From: Nemertoderma westbladi
Taxonomy: Eukaryota > Xenacoelomorpha > Nemertodermatida > Nemertodermatidae
DNA length: 64,000 nucleotides
Assembly (NCBI GenBank): GCA_032718475.1
Contig: JAUCBJ010000517.1
Location: forward strand, 22,948-86,947
Direction of reading: 5' to 3'
Made by a program: the position numbers and the translations under genes. Position 1 is the stretch's first letter, and each line of letters begins with the position of its first letter. Below are positions 11,601 through 20,880 of this stretch, in pieces. The notes below the pieces were generated by a model. The model was given only the letters and a program-made list of their open reading frames with translations, searched no databases and was not told where the DNA came from.

Positions 11601-12370
11601 TTAACTGAGTAGGTGAGGTTATCAGCCTCTGAAATTTTTCCAAATTGCAGTTTAACTTTGTAGTCCTCGAGAACCAGGCTAGTGGATAGGTCACCATGGC
11701 TGCTGGTGTCTACAATACTCAACCATTGGTTACCATCGTGCCAAACAATACAGTCCATAACGGGACCTGGGTCCTTGTATTTCTTATCAAAACTGGTTAG
11801 CATCTCGCGCCTCTCAATATACTCATCTTTCTGCAACTTATTTTTCAATGCTACTGTAGGATTACCGGTAGTCTGTAGACTAGCATTTTCACTCTGAAGT
11901 TTTTCGAAAGCCATTATCTGATGGGCTGCCTCAGCTAGTTTCTCTTTGTGGCTCAAATCCCAGACTTTTTCTCTTCTCTCTTTAACGACCCGCTCCTTCA
12001 ACAGTTTTGGGTACAACCGATACAAAGAAACTATTCCGACATGCCAGTCCCCGGAAGGGTTTGTCCAACTCTCTGATATTCGAAGTTTCCTTCCAGACAA
12101 CCCGGTTATCATCATTGTCTCATCGGCTTTTACTATAGTAGACGTGTCTATGTCTCCACCTCCACTGGTGTCTATAATATCGATTATTTTTGGTCGTCCG
12201 TCGCTGGTCACCTGCATTCCAGGTGAGGCGGGGTCGACTCCAGTGTCCAAAATTGCTATGGTAACCCGTCGTCCATCCCAATCCGGATGTTTATCAATAA
12301 AGGTTTTTGCTTCGATATCCGACTTGGGAAGTAAGGAATGTATGGGGAAGTTTTCGTCGGCCATCATCAA
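8624..12370 (-). CDS. TPP2: Tripeptidyl-peptidase 2 (TPP2), intronless
   Basis: A single 1248-residue frame, the normal length for animal TPP2 (about 1250). TPP2 is the giant cytosolic subtilisin-type serine protease that removes N-terminal tripeptides from peptides released by the proteasome. The subtilase triad is complete: Asp in AILDTGVDP (residue 42), His in GGAHGTHVA (about 274) and Ser in NGTSMASPN (about 460), with the oxyanion Asn in SAGNDGP. The TPP2-specific insert between Asp and His and the long C-terminal assembly region are both present. Start is one of three adjacent ATGs (MMMADENF). No frameshift, premature stop or poly(A) trace is visible, so it looks functional despite having no introns, unlike most animal TPP2 genes. 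Confidence 0.96.
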   Translation of the reverse strand: MMMADENFPIHSLLPKSDIEAKTFIDKHPDWDGRRVTIAILDTGVDPASPGMQVTSDGRPKIIDIIDTSGGGDIDTSTIVKADETMMITGLSGRKLRISESWTNPSGDWHVGIVSLYRLYPKLLKERVVKERREKVWDLSHKEKLAEAAHQIMAFEKLQSENASLQTTGNPTVALKNKLQKDEYIERREMLTSFDKKYKDPGPVMDCIVWHDGNQWLSIVDTSSHGDLSTSLVLEDYKVKLQFGKISEADNLTYSVNIYENGNVLCIVTNGGAHGTHVAAIAAANFPQEPERNGIAPGAQIVSIKIADSRLGREMETGTSIIRAVNHCIKNKVDLINFSFGEASNWNGSGKIVETIIEAVNKHGIIFVTSAGNDGPGLSTIDAPQISSSDIIGVGAYITPEMMKALYSMYGQGKSAPYMFTSRGPTPEGRNGVCISAPGAAITSVPTYTLKNTQLMNGTSMASPNACGGIALVLSGIKAAGHRYTSHSVRRAIENSAGHQKDHLSLGMGLLQVEKAFNHLLAHEIPHPVNMANIIVSVNGGRGLYIRDLHQINSPHLYRTVISVEFHESVSNGDKVAFSVPILMTCEEPWVRHPKFLTMCNSSHYFNISLDISVLKEGAHFSCIYGYDLNRIDAGPLFRLPITIIVPSTDSSLSGNDIVFRQSDIVRRFIAVPKGSSWCKVSINLEDANAKEVFWIHCIYLKTLQAFRTTEMCKVFILNSNVTKYFYFKVEEDYTLEVCIARDWRIESLFEAHLSYNVEFHGLKLDHQDVCLSSSDGVSRLTVANTMGHCVEEAVISGSFRSCKTQYRPTDYKISPLSMERDAMVNNKLSYQLILTYNFHQSREMEVIPQFPTFCEFLYESDFESQLWLMYDINKQFIAAGDAFPYKYAFRLEKGDYTIRFQICHPNYELLEKCKDTMFVLENKFGLSQIVNLYFYATPLAAIRAELLRATTAIALRPGQSTTVFTCPIPAERFLKSYSSVGSFLQGSISVAASDPVKKAITYNAKYIIGPSPNKSNKASETKSDKSVEETIRDGVINVYHKTLDNDETYEKLLVQYPDHLPLMCARLVCLDGVKNRNTYILDKIMDISNKIIERINTKEFRAQVAVRQVDSDVKKDIDSMKGHLIDSLCRKGCALADKILDGLDGGEVSVPTNEIDPLYESLSEWVDVEADNKPQVVTFFIRYCRVKGFYAKAIAGLLRQQDSDGKTSKDGDNRIKDMLLQLGYNHIADHYEERLIPNRYPPKFLPF

Positions 12371-14444
12371 TTAACGGAATTAATATTGCTGTAGTGAATT
12401 TTATACTCCCAAAATATCGGCAGATGATGTTAAAAAAACCTACAATAAATCAGGCTATGTTCAATGTTGTCTGGTTGTCTCGTAGGGTAGGCCTATCGGT
12501 AATAATAATTTAATAGGCATGATTACATTAAAAAATTAATTAATAAGCCTAAATATACAGGTGTAACTTTTCGCCGTATCCGTATGCATTTTTTGGCGTA
12601 TGTGCCTATGTAATGCTGTAATGGTTTCCTATGGAGAATTGCCGTATGTCAGGTATGTGATTTTAAAGATGAGGCATTCCGCATTATTGGCAGCAAAACT
12701 GGGATCTATCACACTACACACTTATATGGAAAACATACAGCGTTATTTTACTTGGTTGACTTGGGTTACCGGTACTTAATGACTTATGGACTTGGTTTAT
12801 GGGATGTTTTGTAGGTACAGACTGGGATATTCAGATATTCTGATATTGGTTTGTTATTTCAGTATTTAGGTTACCGTTGTGTTCTGTTGGTCAGGCACGG
12901 ACCATAATTAAAGCAGTACCGGTAATTTAACCCTAACCCTACAGCCCTAAGTCATGAGGCTCTAATCTACTAATCAGTTAAATTACTGCTTTAATTAGGG
13001 TTTGTTTGGGCCGCCACTCTTGAAAACTGCGAGGCCCGTGAGAAGAAAACCTCAAAAAAGTGGCGCATCGCGCATCTACTGATCTAGGGTGATTGGGATA
13101 TCCCCCTAAAACTGTGCTGCACACATCAGCACATGCAGACAACGAGACAGGTAGGCCTACTTCAGTACTGAAAACCTATTTGCCTATAGGATTTAAAGAG
13201 TGAGGCAGCCAATCCTGCAGTCAGCTCAAATTATTAGCTGATTAGTACCGGTTTCCCTAAGTGCACTATATTGCTGTATTGTGCATAGTCAAATTGTACA
13301 CTAAGAAAGCCAGAAAGCAATAAGCCTATTAAAATATTCGACAAGCAGACAGGCAGACAAGATGAGTAAGTGCACCATTGCTTGTGCATTGTAATTGTAC
13401 ATGCTTAATATACTTGTTAATAATATATTATGTTTAATGTTTAATGTTTAATAGTTTGGGTATAAGAAAGCTAATGCTTATGGAACCCGTACACACCAAA
13501 AGAAAGTCCAACTGAAAGTAATTATAACAGTACCGGTAAGTAATTAAGTATTGCGACCAATACCGACCATGTTTACGAAACAATGACAAAAACATATATA
13601 AAACAATTGGAACATAAAAGGACGCAGTTAAATTAAAATAGTGTTCTTATAAAAATGGTTACTAATAAAATGTCTTGCTTGCTAAAGGGTTAAAGTGACG
13701 TCTGTAAAATCACGAGTATACACAGCAAATTACATAACAGTCGATAAAGTCAGATACATACACTAAAAATTACAAATATACATTAGAATTACTAAACAAA
13801 TTCAATAAAATGACAGTCTATATAGTATCACGAGTATACACAGAAAGTTACATATCAGTCGATAAAATCGGATACAAGTATATCGGTTAGGGCTAATATC
13901 GATAGTTTAAGGGTTGGAAATAAAATATAAAATTAATTTAAAATATCAGATAATCCATAGCTATAAAAACAGTACGGTATGTAAAATAGATCAAGACATT
14001 TGAACACTTAAATTTACATGGATTAGCTAACACTACACGATGAGAAAATAAGTACTACACAGTTTAAGCTTTAAGGGTTAAAATAAAATATAAAATAAAA
14101 TTAAAATATTCGATAAAATCGTTGTATAGAAACAGTTTGGTATGTAGAACTGATGGATTTAATTAAAATAAAATATTGCATATGAATTGGATTATTTAAG
14201 AAATAACAAATAACAGTTGCACCATTTGGGTCTATTTAAAAATACGAACGATTGGTAAGAGATTATACTGTAAGTTACATAAAAATAAGTAGATCAAGTG
14301 AAAAATAAGTAGATAAGTAAAATAAGATAAAATGGAATGAAAGTTGGTGTTGTAATTAAAAAAAATTTTAAAATATATGATAGATAAAACAACGTTAATG
14401 TGATGAAAAAAAGTTGGTGATTATTAATGCAGGTAATAAGTGGA
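12371..14444. other. Intergenic; 3' region of a LINE
   Basis: No gene seen. From about 13480 it is AT-rich and contains two similar stretches (near 13690-13760 and 13830-13880, sharing CACGAGTATACACAG and CAGTCGATAAA), probably the 3' untranslated part of the minus-strand LINE at 14445-15291. CCCTAA-type words near 12930 are too few to be telomeric. Confidence 0.45.
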
Positions 14445-15291
14445 TTATGTGAGGTTCCACCACGAGGGGGTGAATTTCAGGGGTAAATGTTTATAATGAG
14501 TGTTCAGCCTGGATTTGAAGGTGTTTAGCGAGGGTGAGGTGACTATATTATCGGTCAGTGCATTCCATGGGTCAATGACCCGGAAGTGGAAGGTAGAGTT
14601 CCGTTGGAGTAATCTCGCACGTGGTTTCTGGAGTTTTAGGGAATGGCCGCGAGTACTGCTGGAGGAGAGAGTAAATAGATGGTCGACTGACTCCAGACCC
14701 GACAGATACCGATAGACCTGGACGAGGTCAGCGCGGTGGCGACGATACTCGAGGGTCGGGAGGCCCAGTTGCCGCAAACGAAGAGGGTACGGTGTGTCTC
14801 GCAGGTTGGCTACTAACCGAGTAGCTCGCCGTTGGACTGATTCAATCAGCCGTGTCTCTCCGATCCGATGTGGCGACCAGACAGTGGAGGCATACTCCAG
14901 TGTTGGTCGTACGAGGGCTTTGTAGAGATTGATGAAGATATCCCCATCCAGGTGCTTGAATGTCCGATATATTAATCCAAGAGTTCGGTTTGCTTTTTTC
15001 ACGATCGTTGCAATATGGTGGCCGAATGAAAGGTCATTTTGAAATATAACACCAAGGTCTTTTTCTTTGGATGTCCGTTCTAGAATGTGATCACCAAGTT
15101 GATATGGAAGGCAAGGGTTGTCGTATCCTATATGCATAATTTTACATTTTGTAAAGTTGAAACTCAACTGCCACGTCAAACTCCAGTTGTAAAGAATATC
15201 TAAGTCCGATTGTAAGGGGCCAATCGCAGGGCATGGGTGTGCATTAAAAACTACTGAGTCCTTAGTGTCGTCCGCAAATAAATAAATTAAA
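14445..15291 (-). mobile_element. 5'-truncated CR1/Jockey-like LINE: reverse transcriptase C-terminal part
   Basis: Reading from about 15291 down, the frame starts at the reverse-transcriptase active site (YLFADDTKDSVVF), continues through NWSLTWQLSFNFTKCKIMHIG and KDLGVIFQNDLSFGHHI, then the thumb-like SVQRRATRLV and RHRADLVQVYRYLSG, and stops at 14445. FADD is the catalytic motif of non-LTR retrotransposons. Everything upstream (endonuclease, RT fingers) is missing, as expected from 5' truncation on insertion; the break adjoins AT-rich sequence at 15300. No stop codons interrupt the surviving frame, so the insertion may be fairly young. Confidence 0.88.
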
Positions 15292-15412
15292 AATATATTA
15301 TTAATATTATATTAATAGTACATTAATAATTGTAATATTATATTAAGAATCCAACATGTAAGTACCGGTACAGTTAAGTTAAGTTTATAATATAAAAATA
15401 GTTCATACTTAC

Positions 15413-16668
15413 CAAGGCCTACTAGAGAAACAGGCCTGGAATCCGAGATCAAGCCAATTCTATTGAAGGCCTAATAATCCAATGTGTGTGTGTGTGTGAC
15501 CGGAGCTCTACAGCCCGCATTTCTAAACCAATCTGATCGAGTAAGGTATCAAACGAAGCGGAATTGTCATACGATGCTCACCACACAAAAACATTTTGGT
15601 ATTCTAGAACATTATTTAGCTATTAATAGCTATTATTGTAAATTGCAATTTTTCATGTGTAAACCATAGGCTATTATATACTACTACTTCTACTTGGGAC
15701 TACGTTAGGAGGACAAGCTGGCCGCCGCTAGCGCTATTCTAGAACATAGATAAATAAAGGTAATAGGATTTATTAATTATATAAATATAATAATAATAAA
15801 CTGGAATATAATTTTTTTGATGAAATGGATGAACCCACCGCAAAAATCGGTCGGTCTGCATGTTAGTAATTGATGTCCTGTTGTAATTTCACAAGAACTC
15901 TTAAGTAATATAATAATAATATGTACTGCTTAAGAATTACACTCAAGAGTTAAAAAAATATTAAATATAGTTATAGTATAGGTTTATAGCATTCACTTCA
16001 TTGTCGGTCAACGTGATGTCAACACACGAGGAACACTTGTGCTTCCCAAGTTCACTTGAACATTCAACCTCCAGTTGAGCGTGGAGGAGCTGGAGGCGTT
16101 GGGATGGAGAGCAGAGGAACATTTGGGAATACCGACGGCGGTTCCGCCGGCACTGGGTATCTCCCGGAATGATGTTTCGTTGTCATCTCTTCGGGCCAGT
16201 GCTTCCGACAAACTCCCATGAAACTCGTAACCTTGCACGGATATACGATATTCGGAAGTTGCCGCAACCACGTTTGCAATTCCACAGGATCTTTCGGAAA
16301 CGCGTAGACCGTAATCGGTGAGGAATTCTCCTCCCCGTCGTCCATACCGGTCAGTTTATCCTTCGCGTTCGCATAACCAGTTCTGCAACCGCCGACGGAA
16401 TACTTCCTTCCCATCGAGTTAACGGTCGTACAGTCGTATCAGGTTGTCACTTTGGTAGTTTATTCGGGTAGACACTCGTGTATTCAGGTAAACACTCGAG
16501 CAGTCAGGTAGGAAGAGTAAACGATAACATTAATTCAGTGCAGTAGGTAGTTCAAGATTTGTAAACTATAGCAGTATAGGCTTACAGTATACCGGTATCG
16601 GAATTCTAGGCCTTCAATAATGAAGGCCTGTAGGCTGGCTGCCAGGCCTGTTTCTCTAGTAGGCCTTG
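15413..16668 (-). mobile_element. P-element-like non-autonomous transposon with a THAP ORF
   Basis: Perfect 27-bp inverted ends starting CAAGGCCTACTAGAG lie at 15413 and (inverted) 16668. They are flanked by a perfect 8-bp direct repeat ATACTTAC (15405-15412 and 16669-16676). Inside, near the right end, a minus-strand ORF encodes a THAP DNA-binding domain. About 30-bp ends, 8-bp target duplications and an N-terminal THAP domain are the features of P-element transposases. The 1256-bp element lacks the catalytic part, so it is an internally deleted copy. Confidence 0.8.
16064..16414 (-). pseudogene. THAP-domain ORF with first zinc cysteine changed to Tyr
   Basis: 116 residues starting MGRKYSVGGCRTGYANAKDK. 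THAP domains bind DNA through a C2CH zinc site: CxxxxC, then CxxH about 40-50 residues later. Here the second Cys (GGCRTGY), the AFPKD and LQTWLRQL motif region and the closing CRKH (GVCRKHWPEE) are present. The expected first Cys is Tyr (TAT, one transition from TGT), so zinc binding should be impaired. The frame then runs into proline-rich sequence and stops. Position next to the transposon's right end suggests the N-terminus of a P-like transposase. It might instead be the first exon of a spliced THAP gene, but the flanking inverted ends and target duplication make that less likely. Confidence 0.7.
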
Positions 16669-16676
16669 ATACTTAC

Positions 16677-17548
16677 ATAGGCAGATAGGGGAGGTGCCCT
16701 TAAAATTACTAGAATGACACATTTTTCCAGATTGGTTTTAAACCGGGTACCTAGCAAGTAGCAACGCCATCAGCTGTTTTCAAAAAGCCATATTAATTGC
16801 CGGTAGCAGAGGCCTTTAAAAATACTAGAAGAACTACTGTATTTCAGGAGCCCTTAAAACAACTACACCCTATAAACACTATTTCATATCAGGATGCAGT
16901 TAACCCCCTACAGTACACAAACACCGGTCAGCCGGTAGATTACACATTTGTATAACGCTCAGATTGAAATTCACTTTCTCTTTATTAATACATAACCTAC
17001 CTACAGTCCTACAGCAACCGTTTACTCTTACTGTAGTTCAGTTTCATTGTACTAAATCGATGCCTAGTCGCCTGTACTTGTATACAGTTGTACTGTATAT
17101 TGTATTGTGAATTGGAAATTAAAGTGACCTTCCTCTGCAACGCTGTAAGTTTATGTAATATTCTTAAATCAAAAAATTAAATACTAGTGGTAAAATTGTT
17201 AACGCCCCCTAGCGGCCGATGCTGATATTCTGGGCAGTGCCGTATTCTGGGGACCCGCCTCTACAGTATATCATTCTACTCTAGGTGCAAGTGATCACCT
17301 ACTGTAGTACTCCATGTCAGTTTCAAACTCATGTCTAAATCATTACCGACACGATCAAAACCAATTTTTGAAAGGACAGATTTTTCATCAATCAATCTTG
17401 AATTACAGTACAAGAGAAACTAACTGCCGAGTCCCTACATCAACTTGATGTACATAGGTCATAGGTCAAAGATATATTCCAACTTCATGGATTCTTGCAA
17501 AATACACATTCCACATTCAAAAGTCGGCAAGCGATCTAAGAAACGGAA
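16677..17548. other. No gene seen
   Basis: Mixed-composition intergenic sequence. I see no coding, RNA or repeat structure to report. Confidence 0.4.
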
Positions 17549-17860
17549 GTGGTTGTCTACAAATATATGTCAGTTGATCAATTCCAAACGGAAATTATGG
17601 GACTCTTAAAGGAAAGCACCATCAGCAATATCATTGACGAATACAAGTCAGTACGTAATAGATGCCCCTTAAATGTCCGCAAGGCACAATATATTTACGA
17701 GAAAACAACAGCTGCAAATGCCGCACGAAATCAAAAAGAGTTCTGGAAATATATCCACTCAAAGAGATCTATAAAGCCATCTGTACATAACCTCATTGAT
17801 ATGGATGGCAATCTGGTTACAAACAGAAAAGATAAAAGTAGTAGGGGTTTGTTCCTTTCT
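17549..17860 (+). mobile_element. LINE fragment, region between endonuclease and reverse transcriptase
   Basis: Encodes YKSVRNRCPLNVRKAQYIYE, then AARNQKEFWKYIHSKRS and HNLIDMDGNLVTNRKDK. The pattern NxKxFWKYI.SK.....I..L.D.DG.LV is typical of CR1/Jockey-type LINEs just upstream of the RT domain. It is on the opposite strand from the RT fragment at 14445-15291, so it is a separate insertion. The frame breaks at about 17860, where the hairpin cluster begins. Confidence 0.7.
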
Positions 17861-17878
17861 GCGACAGTTAGACCTAAC

Positions 17879-18048
17879 TGACACCCATTGGGTGTCATAT
17901 GACACCCAATTATCACCCTATGGGTGTCATTGGCGCCAGACTGTCTGGGTGACACCTCCTAATTAGGCTAATTAGATCCTAATTGACAGGTGTCTTCAAT
18001 TAATTAGTACAATTAAACCCTAATAGGTGTCCTATTAGGGTTTAATTG
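17879..18048. repeat. Cluster of perfect hairpins built on GACACC/GGTGTC
   Basis: Contains TGACACCCATTGGGTGTCA (17879-17897), a wider pair of TGACACCC/GGGTGTCA arms just downstream, several more GGTGTC/GACACC words, and a perfect dyad with 18-bp arms around TGT (18010-18048; arm starts CAATTAAACCCTAATAGG). Function unknown; could be the ends of a small foldback element. Confidence 0.75.
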
Positions 18049-18060
18049 ATTCCTCCCCTC

Positions 18061-19673
18061 CTTTTAAATCACAATCTCCCTTATTTTATTTACAGTTCCA
18101 GTGCGTTTTTAATCACGATTGGCGATCTAATTTATTTTATTCGTATTTTTTAAAAATACTTACATACAGTATATTATTTTTTTTACATAGAATTAATAAT
18201 AATTAGTGCAGTTCTCAAGACTCGTAATTACCGGTATCACCATTTAAGTATCAACATTTAATTATTACCCATAAACAGTTATAAACACTTATTGTACTGT
18301 AACTTCATCTAGTATATCATGTAAATTGTCTACTGTATATCAAAGTTTTTAGTTAAATTGTTAATTTACTTGTACAGGTACAACAAGCATTAGCTTTCTA
18401 TACCTTACATTAAACTTAAACATAGAGTTCATATTTATTTAATGAACTACTTACTGTACAGTACAGTATACTGTATATACAGTATTTACAATTACAGTAT
18501 TTAAAAAACACGTTTCCGAGCTTTGCGGTTGGCAAATTCGTCTATAAAACTAGTTAGATCGATCGATACTAAAATCGTTTAATGTATTATGATTAACGTC
18601 GTTATACATTTAAGTATCGAAAATAAACGTTGAGCCAATTCAGAATTTTTTGTAAAGTCTGTGTTTGTCGCCGTGATAACTTTGGATTAGACGCTGTGAG
18701 GATTTTATTATTTCTGTACTATCAAATAAATATTAAACAAGTTTTAAAAATTCACAGGGCCGCTGTCTGAGCAGGGCCGCGGGGTTCACAAGAATACACC
18801 ATCCTACTGTACAGTATATATTTGGGGGCTCCAAACCTGTGAAAAACAATTTTACATTGGAAAGTCTAACCTTTTATAAGGAAGAAATACCCCAGTAACC
18901 TCATTAAACAAGCAGTACTTAAAACTTGATAATTATGACTCCTTATTCGAGTTTTTTTGTAATTTTTTTTCCAATTTAATTTTTGTCTTAATAATTACAT
19001 CATTGTGTGCAAAGTAGCACTTTGCAACGTTATGACCCGAGTTTATTTATGTACCGAGCGAGCGCAGCGAGGGAGTTTTTCATAAATAAACAAGGGTCTT
19101 TAACGCTGAAAAGTGACATTTCCAAGCAATTATGTATGTAATTTTGTTACATTATTTCAACTTATCAGCGTTCGGTATTGTGAAGAAAGGATGTTATGGA
19201 TACTCATTTAAACATTTTAATCATGTACTATTTCAAATATACGTGAAATTTCTTAACTAACGGGTACACAGTATTAATTAAACATTTATATCAAATTAAA
19301 GTTTATTGTTGTTATCTCATGGTTATCTCTTGGGTGTGATACAGTAAATCATGAGATCCATCGTCGACTGAGTCACCGTCTGTGTCCGTTCAGTTTTGCT
19401 GAACACTGTCGCCATATTTTCTTTGCTCATTTTCTCTAAAAAGTCTTCTATAGGACGTATGGACTACAGTTTTACACGTTAAACAATTATTTACATACAG
19501 TAGCTAGTCCGTTACTTCAAACTGGATGGACGCATTATGCAAACACGTGCTGCTTTATTGAATAAAGCAGCATTAATACAATTGGAAACAATACATTCTG
19601 GAATACGGTAATTGAAGTTGATTCCATGTCATTGATTACTTTGCAGCGTTACGAGTAATTCACCAGAACCCTG
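18061..19673. other. No gene seen; one foldback repeat
   Basis: AT-rich. The only structure is the foldback at 19014-19117. Confidence 0.4.
19014..19117. repeat. Foldback repeat with conserved GC-rich loop, copy 1
   Basis: Arms ending GTTTATTTATG and starting CATAAATAAACAAGGGTC pair around a loop containing ACCGAGCGAGCGCAGCGAGG. A second copy is at 28069-28173, where the loop is better preserved than the arms. Confidence 0.65.
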
Positions 19674-19677
19674 TTAA

Positions 19678-20527
19678 CACGTTAGCTGCGGCTCTGAAAC
19701 CACTGGTTCTTTGTTACTGCGGATTGTGCACCGGTGAACATTCCTGTGCAGTTCCTCAACTACGGATTGTGCACCGGTGCTCAAATTTACTATCATTGTA
19801 TTTATAAAACAATGGAGATCCACCATGGAAGAAACCGCATCTCAATACCTCCTTCCAGGCCAGAGATAGCGGTTTGAATGTCATCAAAATGTTATACATT
19901 TTTTTATGATTTTACTCTTACAGGATTAACAATTTTCAAAACCAATAATTATCCCATCATATTTGTAAATGACTTTTGGCCACTTCCAAAATTTCAGGGG
20001 GTAGCCCCATAGCATCCACTCCCCTGGGTCCGTGCCTGTGTATGGGCGTAGTAGATAATGACTGGAGTTTAACGACCTCCCATCAATCATTTGGGTTTTA
20101 AAAACATTTAGAAAGTAAAACAATATAAACTAACATTGTTATTGTTACAGCACATTTGGTCATTATGCAATATATATTAACACATGAAAAGTAAACAGTA
20201 AACAGTTATTGCTTAACTAACAATCAACTAAATCAAATTGGCCTAATAGCTGTTGCTAAAGCATTTTAAAAATCCCTCCATATTTATATATGTGGAAATA
20301 TTGAGCACCGGCGCTCAAGACAACAGCTAATGTATTTGAGCACCGGTGCTCAACTTATAGCCTCCGCACTAAGGGCTAACCAAGCCAAAATAGCTCCGCA
20401 CTACAGGGTTGCACAAGTCGTGTTCACCGGTGCACAATACGCAGTGAGAAGTTGACAGGGAGTAAAACCTGCAGCAGTAAAGTTAAAACACGAATTGTGC
20501 ACCGGTGCTGAATCCGCAGCTAACGTG
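19678..20527. mobile_element. piggyBac-like non-autonomous element at TTAA
   Basis: Flanked by TTAA at 19674-19677 and 20528-20531. The inverted ends start CACGTTAGCTGCGG. Subterminal regions carry repeated palindromes GCACCGGTGC (for example near 19728, 19770, 20335 and 20500). TTAA duplication is diagnostic of piggyBac-type (and Kolobok) elements. No transposase ORF inside. Confidence 0.75.
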
Positions 20528-20880
20528 TTAAGTTGACATAATGTAACAAAATATATTGTTTACAATATAATACAAACAAGTGAAGATGTTATAATATGGT
20601 TTAATTGGAAATTTCCACTACTTTCAGCCACCCATTTAACCCAACACGACACACTAGACCCATTTGCCCATCCCCTTTCTTTCTTAAAATTGTAAAGTTT
20701 GGGTATGTTCTCGAGAATTTCGTTGCAATATTGTAAAATTATATTTTAAAACATTATATATTTTACATTAATTAGCAAGGTATATTTGTATTTTTAGTCT
20801 GGTGCGTTCTTTCAGCTCTCCGTGGTTAATTTCTTAACCAAAAAATTATTACAATTACACTCCAATCTAAATTGGGCCAC

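Noticed and set aside
9248-12513. Several plus-strand frames of 60-140 residues over TPP2
   Set aside because: Antisense shadows of a conserved coding sequence.
12930-13010. CCCTAACCCTA words, considered as an interstitial telomere
   Set aside because: Only about two units, not an array.
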